Source of the DNA: an uncultured Pseudomonas sp. | GTDB taxonomy: Bacteria > Pseudomonadota > Gammaproteobacteria > Pseudomonadales > Pseudomonadaceae | Direction of reading: 5' to 3' | NCBI GenBank assembly: GCA_946886875.1 | Contig: CAMPJN010000300.1 | Coordinates: forward strand, 1 to 5,040 | Length of the DNA: 5,040 nt | Shown here: positions 1-5,040 of the stretch, in pieces | Layout: every line of letters starts with the position of its first letter | How positions within the stretch are numbered: the first letter of the stretch is position 1 | The notes under the pieces: generated by a model | What the model was told of the DNA's origin: nothing | Seen by the model: only the letters and a program-made list of their open reading frames with translations | Databases searched by the model: none | Position numbers and translations under genes: made by a program

Positions 1-1109
1 ACCTGCTCACGGGCCTCGCCGAAGGCGCGCGGCAGTTCGTGATCGGCGAGTTCTCCATGCTCGGACGCAACACCTTGATCGTGCTGCCGGGGCGCAAGGA
101 AACCAGCGGCGGCATGCCGCCACTCACCGGCCTGGCCACCCGCGACCTGACGTTGGGTGACACCGAAGCCATCGGCCGCTTGCCCAGCGTGCGCCGGGTC
201 GCGCCGCTGCAGGCCGGACAGGTCGAGGTCAGCGTCGGTAACCGCTCGCGCGAGGCCTTCACCCTCGGCACCAGCCACGAATTCTTCGCCATCCGCCAGC
301 TCGACGTCGGCCAGGGTCAGATACTGCCGGCGCTGCCGCTGAGCCAGGCTGAGGCGGTCTGCGTGATAGGTGCGACGCTCAGGCGCGAGCTGTTCGGCAA
401 CGCGCCGGCATTGGGCGAATGGCTGCGTGCCGGCGACCGACGTTTCCGCGTGGTGGGGATTCTCGACGAGCGCGGCGAATCATTGGGCATGGACTTTGGC
501 GAAATGCTGATCATCCCGGTGGCCAGTGCCCAGGTGTTGTTCAACCGTGAAGGGCTGTTCCGGGTGTTCGCCGAATTACGCGGGCCGCATTTTCTCGCCA
601 GCGGCAAGCGGCAGATTCTTGAGACGATCAAGGCCCGCCACGAGGGCAAGGAGGACGTCACCCTGATCAGCCAGGACAGCATGCTCGCCGCCTTCGACGG
701 CATTCTCGGCGCCCTCGGCCTGGCCCTGGCCGGCATCGCCGCGATCAGCCTGCTGGTGGCCGGTATCCTGATCATGAACGTGACCTGGATCGCGGTGAAC
801 CAGCGCACCGGCGAGATCGGCTTGCTTAAGGCCTTGGGCGCGCGGCCGGCGCAGGTGCGTTTGTTGTTCGTCGGCGAAGCGGCGCTGCTGGCCCTGGCCG
901 GCGGCCTGATCGGCCTGGGCTTGAGCGAAGCACTGCTGTGGCTCGGCCGCCAGCTGTGGGAGATTCCCCTGCAAACCCCGGTTTGGGCCCGTGTCGGTTC
1001 GCTGCTGTTGGCTACCCTGGCGGCGCTGTTGTTCGCCTGGCTACCGGCCAGCCAGGCGGCGCGCCTGGAACCGCTGGCGGCGTTGCGGCCGCCGGGAGCC
1101 AGAGCATGA
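1..1109 (+). CDS. ABC transporter permease, MacB/FtsX type (5' partial)
   Basis: Inner-membrane permease subunit of a MacB/FtsX-type ABC transporter. The reading frame is open from base 3 and stops at TGA 1107-1109, giving 368 visible residues. Aligned with the next gene, about 37 residues are missing, including the first membrane helix, so the GTG at 39 is not the start. Visible residues 1-230 form the periplasmic MacB-type core domain, with RRELFGN near 127-132 and FRVVGILDERG near 148-158. A hydrophobic helix follows at about 233-259, then the cytoplasmic coupling segment QRTGEIGLLKALGARPAQV (267-285), which is highly characteristic of FtsX/MacB permeases. Two more helices (about 286-314 and 330-347) and the closing ARLEPLAALRP follow. 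Family knowledge: such proteins pair with a LolD/MacB-like ATPase and act mechanically on periplasmic substrates or export peptides, lipoproteins or drugs. The substrate is unknown here. It is probably co-transcribed with the paralogous permease 88 bp downstream. Confidence 0.93.
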   Translation, partial: LLTGLAEGARQFVIGEFSMLGRNTLIVLPGRKETSGGMPPLTGLATRDLTLGDTEAIGRLPSVRRVAPLQAGQVEVSVGNRSREAFTLGTSHEFFAIRQLDVGQGQILPALPLSQAEAVCVIGATLRRELFGNAPALGEWLRAGDRRFRVVGILDERGESLGMDFGEMLIIPVASAQVLFNREGLFRVFAELRGPHFLASGKRQILETIKARHEGKEDVTLISQDSMLAAFDGILGALGLALAGIAAISLLVAGILIMNVTWIAVNQRTGEIGLLKALGARPAQVRLLFVGEAALLALAGGLIGLGLSEALLWLGRQLWEIPLQTPVWARVGSLLLATLAALLFAWLPASQAARLEPLAALRPPGARA

Positions 1110-1117
1110 GTGCTCCT

Positions 1118-1180
1118 GGTGCGCGCGGCGCACCCTACCCCAGAGAACGCGCCCAACCCGTAGGGTGCGCCATGCGCACC
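1118..1180. repeat. Double palindrome (REP/BIME-like) between the two permease genes
   Basis: Two 21-bp arms (1118-1138 and 1160-1180) are inverted copies of each other matching at 19 of 21 positions, with a 21-bp spacer. Each arm is itself a small hairpin: GGTGCGC, a 3-nt loop (GCG on the left, CAT on the right), then GCGCACC. Each arm also carries a CTAC/GTAG tail. The DNA or RNA could therefore fold as two small hairpins or as one long stem. The layout resembles bacterial interspersed mosaic elements, and similar 'GTAGGGTGCGC' repeats are common in Pseudomonas intergenic regions as I recall them. Lying inside an operon, it could stabilise the upstream mRNA or reduce expression of the downstream gene; that is inference. 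Confidence 0.75.
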
Positions 1181-1184
1181 AATC

Positions 1185-1189
1185 AGGGG
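1185..1189 (+). promoter_or_regulatory. Ribosome binding site of the second permease
   Basis: AGGGG lies eight bases before ATG 1198 and eleven before ATG 1201, which favours 1198. It begins only five bases after the right arm of the palindromic repeat, so folding of that repeat might affect access of the ribosome. Confidence 0.55.
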
Positions 1190-1197
1190 TCGCGGCC

Positions 1198-2397
1198 ATG
1201 ATGCGCTGGCAAGATGGCCTGCGGCTGACCGCCACCACCCTGGTCAGCCGGCCGTTGCGCAGCCTGCTGACGCTGCTCGGGGTGGCCATCGGTATCGCCG
1301 CTGTGGCGTTGCTCACCGCCATGGGCGAGGGTTTGCGCCTGTATGTGCTGGATAACTTCTCGCAGTTCGGCACGCGGATCATCGCCATCCACCCAGGCAA
1401 AACCCAGACCGGTGGCCTCGGCGGCATTCTCAGCAGCGTGCGCCCGCTGAGCCTGGCCGACGCCGATGCGCTCGGGCGTCTGCCCCATGTCGAGGCGGTG
1501 GTGCCGATCATCCAGGGTAGCGGCGATATCCAGTACGGGGTGATGAGCCGCAATAGCGACATCATTGGCGGTGGCCATCAGTTGGCCGAGGCCTGGAGTT
1601 TTCGTGTGGCCCTCGGCCAGTTCCTCCCAGAGGCCCGCGATGGCCGCTCGCCGCCCTATGTGGTGCTCGGCCACAAGCTGCGCCAGGAGTTGTTCGGCGC
1701 GGCCAATCCGCTCGGCGAACCGGTGCGGGTCGGCGGCGTGCGCTTCCGGGTGATCGGGGTGATCGAGGAGAAGGGCCAATTGCTCGGCTTCGATCTCGAC
1801 GACATCGCCTATATCCCGGTGGACTGGGCGCAGAGCCTGTTCAATCGCGACGGCCTGATGGAAATCAACGTGATGTTCAGCGCCGGCACCGGCTCGAAGC
1901 AGCTGAGCGAGCGGATTCGCCAGGTATTGATCGAGCGCCATGGCGTCGAAGACTTCAGCCTGACCACCCAGGACGACATGCTCGCCAGCCTTGACCGCAT
2001 CCTTGGCACCCTGACCATCGCCGTCGCCGCCCTTGGCGGCATTTCGCTGCTGGTGGGGGCGGTGGGTATTCTCACGATCATGACCACCACGGTCGGCGAA
2101 CGCACCGCGGAGATCGGCCTGTTGCGGGCAATCGGCGCCACGCCGCGGCAGGTGCTGGGGTTGTTTCTCGCCGAGGCGGCGTTGCTGTCCCTGGCCGGCG
2201 GCGTGCTCGGGCTGCTGTTGATGGCGCTGCTGCTGGGAGCGATTCACTTCGCCGTGCCCGGTTTGCCGCTAAGCCTGGCGCCCGCTTTCGTGTTGATGGC
2301 GTTGGCCTTGTCGGCGCTTATCGGCTTGTTCGCCGGCATCGCGCCGGCACGGCGGGCGGCGCAACTGCATCCGGTGGATGCCTTGCGCAGCGAGTAG
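1198..2397 (+). CDS. ABC transporter permease, MacB/FtsX type (complete)
   Basis: A complete 399-aa inner-membrane permease, the usual size for this family. The start is ATG 1198, with AGGGG at 1185-1189 eight bases upstream; ATG 1201 directly follows and is a less well-spaced alternative. The open frame extends back to 991, but that would overlap the previous gene and read through the palindromic repeat. First membrane helix about 22-45 (LTLLGVAIGIAAVALL); periplasmic MacB-type core domain about 46-265, with RQELFGAANPLGE (162-174) and VRFRVIGVIEEKG (181-193). Helix about 270-297 is followed by the coupling segment ERTAEIGLLRAIGATPRQV (301-319), then helices about 320-349 and 361-381 and the C-terminal ARRAAQLHPVDALR. 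It is clearly paralogous to the preceding permease along its whole length. The pair may form a heterodimeric channel sharing one ATPase outside the window (inference). Substrate and direction of transport are not evident. Confidence 0.95.
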   Translation: MMRWQDGLRLTATTLVSRPLRSLLTLLGVAIGIAAVALLTAMGEGLRLYVLDNFSQFGTRIIAIHPGKTQTGGLGGILSSVRPLSLADADALGRLPHVEAVVPIIQGSGDIQYGVMSRNSDIIGGGHQLAEAWSFRVALGQFLPEARDGRSPPYVVLGHKLRQELFGAANPLGEPVRVGGVRFRVIGVIEEKGQLLGFDLDDIAYIPVDWAQSLFNRDGLMEINVMFSAGTGSKQLSERIRQVLIERHGVEDFSLTTQDDMLASLDRILGTLTIAVAALGGISLLVGAVGILTIMTTTVGERTAEIGLLRAIGATPRQVLGLFLAEAALLSLAGGVLGLLLMALLLGAIHFAVPGLPLSLAPAFVLMALALSALIGLFAGIAPARRAAQLHPVDALRSE

Positions 2398-2420
2398 CGT
2401 TCTCCGCTCCTGGTAATGGG

Positions 2421-2451
2421 CTGGGTGGATGACCGCGCTCTACCCACCCAG
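2421..2451. terminator. Stem-loop between convergent genes; possible bidirectional terminator or REP-like repeat
   Basis: CTGGGTGG (2421-2428) and CCACCCAG (2444-2451) form a perfect 8-bp stem around a 15-nt loop. It sits in the 60-bp gap between the stop of the second permease (2397) and the stop of the minus-strand small protein (2458), where a shared terminator is expected. There is no T-run on either strand, so intrinsic termination is unproven. The 'GGGTGGAT...TACCCACCC' form resembles palindromic repeats I recall as dispersed in Pseudomonas genomes, so it may be a repeat element rather than a dedicated terminator. Confidence 0.5.
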
Positions 2452-2457
2452 TATTGG

Positions 2458-2724
2458 TTAGCGCTGATAGCCATCCTGCGAGCGCTGCCGCTCGGGCGAG
2501 CGGTAATTCTCCGGCTCAGAATCATCTGTGTGCCGCTTCTGGCCAGCGGCAGTCGGTTCCCGTTCGAGCATTTCCGCGAAGCGCTCGCTGCTGCCTTCGG
2601 CGGATTCGTTTGGCGGCATTAGAAACTGCGCCAACGGGGTATAGTCGAAACCGTCCTCGGCCAGGGCAGAGCCGCTCAATACCAGGGCCGAGACCATCAG
2701 CGAGCATTTCAATAGCGTTTTCAT
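2458..2724 (-). CDS. Small secreted hypothetical protein (88 aa)
   Basis: I do not recognise this gene. It encodes 88 aa from ATG (2724-2722) to TAA. A canonical Sec signal peptide is visible: MKT/K near the N-terminus, a hydrophobic core (LMVSALVLSGSALA) and likely cleavage after A22 (ALA|ED). Cys7 lies inside the signal sequence without a lipobox, so it is not a lipoprotein. The mature part is about 66 aa, has no cysteine, is rich in Glu/Asp with scattered Arg, and ends in a low-complexity polar tail (SPERQRSQDGYQR), which suggests a small, largely disordered, acidic periplasmic protein. An optimal GGAGG (2733-2737) eight bases before the start supports real translation. It converges with the permease operon and is separate from the porin, whose terminator lies more than 200 bp upstream of it. 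Overlapping plus-strand frames lack such signals. Confidence 0.8.
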   Translation of the reverse strand: MKTLLKCSLMVSALVLSGSALAEDGFDYTPLAQFLMPPNESAEGSSERFAEMLEREPTAAGQKRHTDDSEPENYRSPERQRSQDGYQR

Positions 2725-2732
2725 CTTTGGAT

Positions 2733-2737
2733 CCTCC
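2733..2737 (-). promoter_or_regulatory. Ribosome binding site of the small secreted protein
   Basis: Read on the minus strand this is GGAGG, eight bases before ATG 2724. It is the strongest Shine-Dalgarno match in the window and fixes the start of the 88-aa protein. Confidence 0.8.
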
Positions 2738-2946
2738 GAAAATGAAGGGCCTACTGCAATGTCATCTGTAAGTTTAATTTTTTGGCATTTTCATGGCGTC
2801 GGACGTGACCAAAGGTGCTGCATTTTTATCTTTCTAAATCAAATAGTTGCGAATTGATATGGCGAATCCGCCCAATGGTCGTGGACAGCCAAGCGGCGGC
2901 AACTGCGGATACTCCCTTCCCCTCGCGCGCACTTGGACGCAAGCAC
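2738..2946 (-). other. Gene-free AT-richer upstream region of the small secreted protein
   Basis: Together with the downstream terminator zone this makes up the 310-bp gap 2725-3034. I see no credible coding sequence on either strand. The part from about 2770 to 2865 is clearly richer in A and T than its surroundings, as expected for a promoter of the minus-strand small gene. The part from about 2870 to 2946 is GC-rich and shows nothing recognisable. Confidence 0.5.
2825..2853 (-). promoter_or_regulatory. Weak candidate sigma-70 promoter for the small secreted protein
   Basis: Minus strand: TTCGCA (2853-2848), a 17-bp spacer, then GATAAA (2830-2825). Each hexamer matches the -35/-10 consensus at 4 of 6 positions and the spacing is ideal. 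It would give a leader of roughly 90 nt. The match is modest and rests partly on the AT-rich context. Confidence 0.25.
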
Positions 2947-2975
2947 AAAAAAAGCCCGGAGCGTGGTCCGGGCTT
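2947..2975 (-). terminator. Rho-independent terminator of the porin gene
   Basis: On the minus strand a perfect 9-bp stem (AAGCCCGGA at 2975-2967 pairing with TCCGGGCTT at 2960-2952) encloses a 6-nt loop and runs directly into seven T (2953-2947). It lies about 60 bp after the porin stop codon at 3035. This is a classic intrinsic terminator and marks the end of the porin transcript. Confidence 0.93.
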
Positions 2976-3034
2976 AAGGTTTTATCGCCGCCGAAATGGA
3001 TGCAACAGATCGGCTGCGTGCAGCGAGTGCGCCG

Positions 3035-4291
3035 TTAGAACAGCGGCAGGGTGTAGCTGAGGATCAGGCGGTTCTCATCGATGTCACGGCCGAAGTTGTT
3101 GCGCACCATGGCGTTGCGCCATTTCAGGCCGAGGTTTTTCAGTGGGCCTTCCTGGATCACGTAGGCGAGGTCCATATCGCGTTCCCACTCGCGACCTTCA
3201 GATACACCGTTGCCGCGGTCGATGTTGTCGCCGCTCAGGTAGCGGGTCATAAAGGTCAGGCCGGGGATGCCGATCGAGGCGAAGTTGAAGTCGTAGCGCG
3301 CCTGCCAGGATTTCTCGTCCTTGGCGGCGAAATTGCCGATCTGCACGTAGTTGAGCAGGTGTGGATCGGTGCCATTGACGTATGCCGCACCGGTGTCGCC
3401 GCTCATGCTCTGGTAGCCGAGGCCGAAGCTGTGGCCGCTCAGGGCATAGGTGACCATGGCGCCGAAGGCCTTGTTATCGACGTTGCTGTCGCCGTCGTCG
3501 GTGGAGCGCGCGTAGCGCAGGTCGGTCTTCAATGATTGCTTGTCGCCCAGCGGCAACACATGCACCAGGTTGAAGGAGTGCTGCTTATACAGATCCTCCA
3601 GGTTGCTGTAGTAGTAACCGCCGGTCAGGCTGTCGCTGAACTTGTAGGTGCCGCCAGCGAAGATGAAGTTGCTGCTTTGGTTGCCGTCGTCGAAGCTGAT
3701 GCCGCTGAATGCATAGTTGTTCAGGCTGAGGTCTTGGTAATCGTTGGAGTTGCGATCGTTGACCTCATCCAGGTAACCGGCATCGAGGGTCAGACCGGCA
3801 ATTTCCTTGGAGACCAACTGGCCGCCGCTGAACACCTGCGGCAACAGACGGCCGTCGCTGGAGCCGATGGCCATATTCTTCAGCTGTAGCGAGCCGACCT
3901 TGAGCACTGTCTCGGAGATCTTGGCCTTGGCGGCCAGGCCGAGGTCGCCATAGTTGTCCTGGGAACCGCCCGACTCACGGTCGGGAACCAGCAGGCCGCT
4001 GTTGGCGGTGCCGTCACCGGAATCCAGCTTGAAGCCGAAAGTGCCCAGCGCGTCGACGCCGAAGCCCACAGTGCCCTCGGTGTAACCGGACTCCAGGCGC
4101 AGCAGGAAACCCTGGGCCCATTCTTCCGACTTGGCCTGACCGGCGCCTTCGCGGAAATCACGGTTGAAGTAGAAGTTACGCGCTTCGATGCTGGCCTTGC
4201 TGTCCTTGAGGAACTCGGCGCTGGCGATTTGGCTCAGGGACAAGCCCAGGGTGCCGACGGCGACGGCCACTGCGAGGGAGGTTCTTTTCAT
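3035..4291 (-). CDS. OprD-family outer-membrane porin
   Basis: A 418-aa, substrate-specific outer-membrane porin (18-stranded OprD/Occ family), typical length. The start is ATG at 4291-4289, with GGAG (4304-4301) nine bases upstream. The frame continues upstream to a TTG at 4390, but only the chosen start gives an immediate signal peptide: MKRTS, a hydrophobic core and cleavage after ASA25. The mature protein begins EFLKDSKASIEARNFYFNRD; RNFYFNRDF (38-46) followed by EEWAQGF (56-62) and FGVDALG is the N-terminal OprD signature. Alternating hydrophobic/polar strands and many Asp/Asn/Gly loops follow, ending in the strand LILSYTLPLF with a C-terminal Phe, the outer-membrane assembly signal. Its overall look is nearer the OccK (OpdK-like, carboxylate-uptake) branch than OprD itself, but I cannot fix the subgroup from memory. 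The upstream DctM-type TRAP gene on the same strand suggests an organic-acid substrate (inference). Confidence 0.95.
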   Translation of the reverse strand: MKRTSLAVAVAVGTLGLSLSQIASAEFLKDSKASIEARNFYFNRDFREGAGQAKSEEWAQGFLLRLESGYTEGTVGFGVDALGTFGFKLDSGDGTANSGLLVPDRESGGSQDNYGDLGLAAKAKISETVLKVGSLQLKNMAIGSSDGRLLPQVFSGGQLVSKEIAGLTLDAGYLDEVNDRNSNDYQDLSLNNYAFSGISFDDGNQSSNFIFAGGTYKFSDSLTGGYYYSNLEDLYKQHSFNLVHVLPLGDKQSLKTDLRYARSTDDGDSNVDNKAFGAMVTYALSGHSFGLGYQSMSGDTGAAYVNGTDPHLLNYVQIGNFAAKDEKSWQARYDFNFASIGIPGLTFMTRYLSGDNIDRGNGVSEGREWERDMDLAYVIQEGPLKNLGLKWRNAMVRNNFGRDIDENRLILSYTLPLF

Positions 4292-4300
4292 TGTGGTTTT

Positions 4301-4304
4301 CTCC
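4301..4304 (-). promoter_or_regulatory. Ribosome binding site of the porin
   Basis: Minus-strand GGAG lies nine bases before ATG 4291, within an A-rich leader. It supports the signal-peptide start over the longer open frame. Confidence 0.7.
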
Positions 4305-4421
4305 AATGTTTTTATGGGTGTTGCATCGGCACGTGTAGGCACGGACCGAATTCGTGGGCGCACTCCCGCCGTCACGCCAATGGGCGCCAAAGCAGTTCGG
4401 TGGACGGCGGAGCGGGCGTAA

Positions 4422-4535
4422 TTAGGGTGGCGGTGCGTTGCGACCCGGGCTTGAGGTCATAGGGGCGATGCGGCGGACATCGAGCCGGGCAAGGGTGCGA
4501 GAAGAGGTGGCGAGCGTGGTAAGCGTGAGCGACAT
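4422..4535 (-). CDS. Possible 37-aa small ORF in the porin leader (weak)
   Basis: Minus-strand ATG (4535-4533) to TAA (4424-4422), 37 aa, beginning MSLTLTTLATSSRTLARLDV. GAGG lies six bases before the ATG, a plausible ribosome binding site. The peptide is Ser/Thr- and Arg-rich and ends in prolines, with no domain I recognise. The stop lies 130 bp before the porin ATG. In GC-rich DNA a frame of this length occurs easily by chance, so this is only a candidate upstream or leader ORF. Confidence 0.2.
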   Translation of the reverse strand: MSLTLTTLATSSRTLARLDVRRIAPMTSSPGRNAPPP

Positions 4536-4572
4536 AGCAGACCTCGACAGCTTAGGGGTGGTTTTTACGGGC

Positions 4573-4601
4573 CCAGTGAAAGGGCCTTTAGTGCCAGTGA
4601 A
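4573..4601. repeat. Direct repeat CCAGTGAA, 21-bp period
   Basis: CCAGTGAA occurs at 4573-4580 and 4594-4601, a start-to-start distance of 21 bp, or two helical turns. The odd palindrome AAAGG-G-CCTTT (4579-4589) lies between and partly overlaps the first copy. This arrangement is typical of sites for a dimeric regulator and sits in the likely promoter region of the porin, but an 8-bp match can arise by chance. Confidence 0.35.
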
Positions 4602-4635
4602 GCCTCACAGCGCTGCCCGGCGTGCGCGATTTACG

Positions 4636-4667
4636 GGCAAGGCTTTGCCGGCCGTGGTAGCCACGGC
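4636..4667. repeat. Two adjacent small inverted repeats
   Basis: GGCAA (4636-4640) pairs with TTGCC (4645-4649), and immediately after it GCCGTGG (4651-4657) pairs with CCACGGC (4661-4667) around TAG. Both lie just beyond the TRAP permease terminator in its transcription direction. They could be a back-up 3' structure or part of a repeat element. No T-run follows either one. Confidence 0.5.
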
Positions 4668-4689
4668 GCAGCGAATACTGTTGGAAAAT

Positions 4690-4715
4690 GCCCCTGCGCG
4701 ATTAGGCGCAGGGGC
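4690..4715 (-). terminator. Terminator hairpin of the TRAP permease gene
   Basis: A perfect 10-bp GC-rich stem (GCCCCTGCGC at 4715-4706 and GCGCAGGGGC at 4699-4690 on the minus strand) with a 6-nt loop, followed by ATTTTCC. It begins 11 bases after the stop codon of the TRAP gene. The T-tract is short, so termination may be partial and some transcription could continue into the porin gene. Confidence 0.8.
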
Positions 4716-4726
4716 GTTCGAAGGCG

Positions 4727-5040
4727 TTACTTACCGTATACCTGCTCAGGCAGCCAGGTGATCAGTCCGGGGAACTGGTAGGCGATTACCAGCAGGCCGA
4801 TCTGGATCAGGATAAATGGCACAACGCCTCTGTAGATGGTGCTGGTCGGCACTGACGGCGGGGTGACGCCGCGCAGGTAGAACAAGGCGAAACCGAACGG
4901 TGGGGTGAGGAAGGAGGTTTGCAGGTTGAGGGCGATCATCACCCCGAGCCATACCGGGTCCAGCCCCATGGCCAGCAATACTGGGCCGACGATCGGCACC
5001 ACCACGAAGGTGATCTCGATGAAGTCGAGGATAAAGCCGA
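4727..5040 (-). CDS. TRAP transporter large permease, DctM type (C-terminal fragment)
   Basis: The C-terminal 103 residues of the large membrane subunit of a TRAP (tripartite ATP-independent periplasmic) transporter; the gene starts beyond the right edge. The visible frame begins GFILDFIEITFVVVPIVGPV, matching the conserved 'G-x-x-LD-x-x-EI-x-F' segment of DctM proteins, and continues with LQTSFLTPPFGFALFYLRGV (residues 39-58), the best-known DctM signature. A last hydrophobic helix (about 72-89) precedes a short tail ending EQVYGK. The GTG at 5003-5005 is an internal valine, not a start. DctM forms the Na+-coupled channel that takes substrate from the periplasmic binding protein DctP, together with the small subunit DctQ; both partners would be expected to the right, outside the window. 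Substrates of this family are usually carboxylates or other organic anions. The OprD-type porin next on the same strand is the natural outer-membrane partner. Confidence 0.95.
   Translation of the reverse strand, partial: GFILDFIEITFVVVPIVGPVLLAMGLDPVWLGVMIALNLQTSFLTPPFGFALFYLRGVTPPSVPTSTIYRGVVPFILIQIGLLVIAYQFPGLITWLPEQVYGK

Larger units (their letters stand above)
4292..4726 (-). other. 435-bp leader region between the TRAP permease and porin genes
   Basis: No confident gene lies here. From the TRAP side it holds a terminator hairpin (4690-4715), two small hairpins (4636-4649 and 4651-4667), two CCAGTGAA direct repeats exactly 21 bp apart (4573-4601) flanking the odd palindrome AAAGGGCCTTT (4579-4589), a weak 37-codon minus-strand ORF (4422-4535), and two GGCACG copies 10 bp apart (4328 and 4338). 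The length and the terminator suggest that the porin has its own promoter here, but I found no convincing sigma-70 or sigma-54 match. Confidence 0.5.

Noticed and set aside
991..1197. Upstream in-frame extension of the second permease
   Set aside because: It would overlap the first permease by over 100 bases and translate the palindromic repeat; ATG 1198 has a good ribosome binding site and matches the family N-terminus.
1183..2247. Long minus-strand open frame (354 codons) opposite the second permease
   Set aside because: Its translation is rich in His, Gln, Arg and Ala with no domain or signal; it is a by-product of the strong GC third-position bias of the permease on the plus strand.
2488..2503. 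Perfect 7-bp inverted repeat CCGCTCG-GG-CGAGCGG
   Set aside because: It lies inside the coding region of the small secreted protein, with no T-run; GC-rich palindromes of this size are expected by chance in coding sequence.
2996..3535. Plus-strand open frame (179 codons) opposite the porin
   Set aside because: It is antisense to a clearly recognised OprD-family gene and crosses its stop codon; the Val/Ala-rich translation is typical of a shadow frame.
4328..4343. Two GGCACG copies 10 bp apart in the porin leader
   Set aside because: A six-base direct repeat is too short to support an operator call without conservation data.
4292..4390. Longer 5' end of the porin frame from TTG 4390
   Set aside because: The added 33 residues would precede the signal peptide and block its recognition; ATG 4291 has a ribosome binding site.
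4581..4596. Minus-strand TGGCAC (4596-4591) as the -24 element of a sigma-54 promoter
   Set aside because: No GC dinucleotide occurs at the required distance for the -12 element, so the promoter consensus fails.
4438..4761. Plus-strand frame of 107 codons in the TRAP-porin gap
   Set aside because: It runs through the terminator hairpin and into the antisense of the TRAP permease, and its translation shows no recognisable features.
1..5040. CRISPR arrays, tRNA or rRNA genes, insertion sequences, defence or toxin-antitoxin modules
   Set aside because: I looked on both strands and saw no regular spaced repeats, no cloverleaf-like genes, no transposase and no such protein motifs.

Overview
This GC-rich, gene-dense window looks like a gammaproteobacterial chromosome, most likely Pseudomonas. 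The reasons are an OprD-type porin, a TRAP permease, paired MacB/FtsX-type permeases with strongly GC-ending codons, and short 'GTAGGGTGCGC...'-type palindromic repeats of a kind I recall from Pseudomonas genomes. The genus is an inference from these features; no species call is possible.

Left part (1-2397, plus strand): two consecutive, paralogous ABC-transporter permease subunits of the MacB/FtsX type. The first lacks its N-terminus because the window begins inside it; the second is complete at 399 aa. An 88-bp gap separates them and holds a double palindrome (1118-1180) built from two near-identical arms. They are probably one operon whose ATPase, and possibly a membrane-fusion protein, lies to the left outside the window. 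No ATPase is visible here.

Middle (2398-3034): a 60-bp convergent gap with a stem-loop, then a minus-strand gene for an 88-aa protein with a clear signal peptide and a strong ribosome binding site, which I do not recognise. Next comes a 310-bp stretch without a gene. It holds the AT-rich upstream region of the small gene and, at 2947-2975, a textbook rho-independent terminator for the minus-strand porin gene.

Right part (3035-5040, minus strand): the C-terminal end of a DctM-type TRAP transporter large permease, closed by a terminator hairpin. After 435 bp without a confident gene comes a complete OprD-family outer-membrane porin (418 aa). Together they suggest an uptake route for a small organic acid: the porin takes it across the outer membrane and the TRAP system across the inner membrane. 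The substrate cannot be read from this sequence. The 435-bp leader holds hairpins, a 21-bp-spaced direct repeat and a weakly supported 37-codon ORF.

Most of the window is ordinary housekeeping and transport content. I found no convincing new multi-gene system. The items most worth a second look are the small secreted protein, the double palindrome inside the permease operon, and the structured leader between the TRAP and porin genes.
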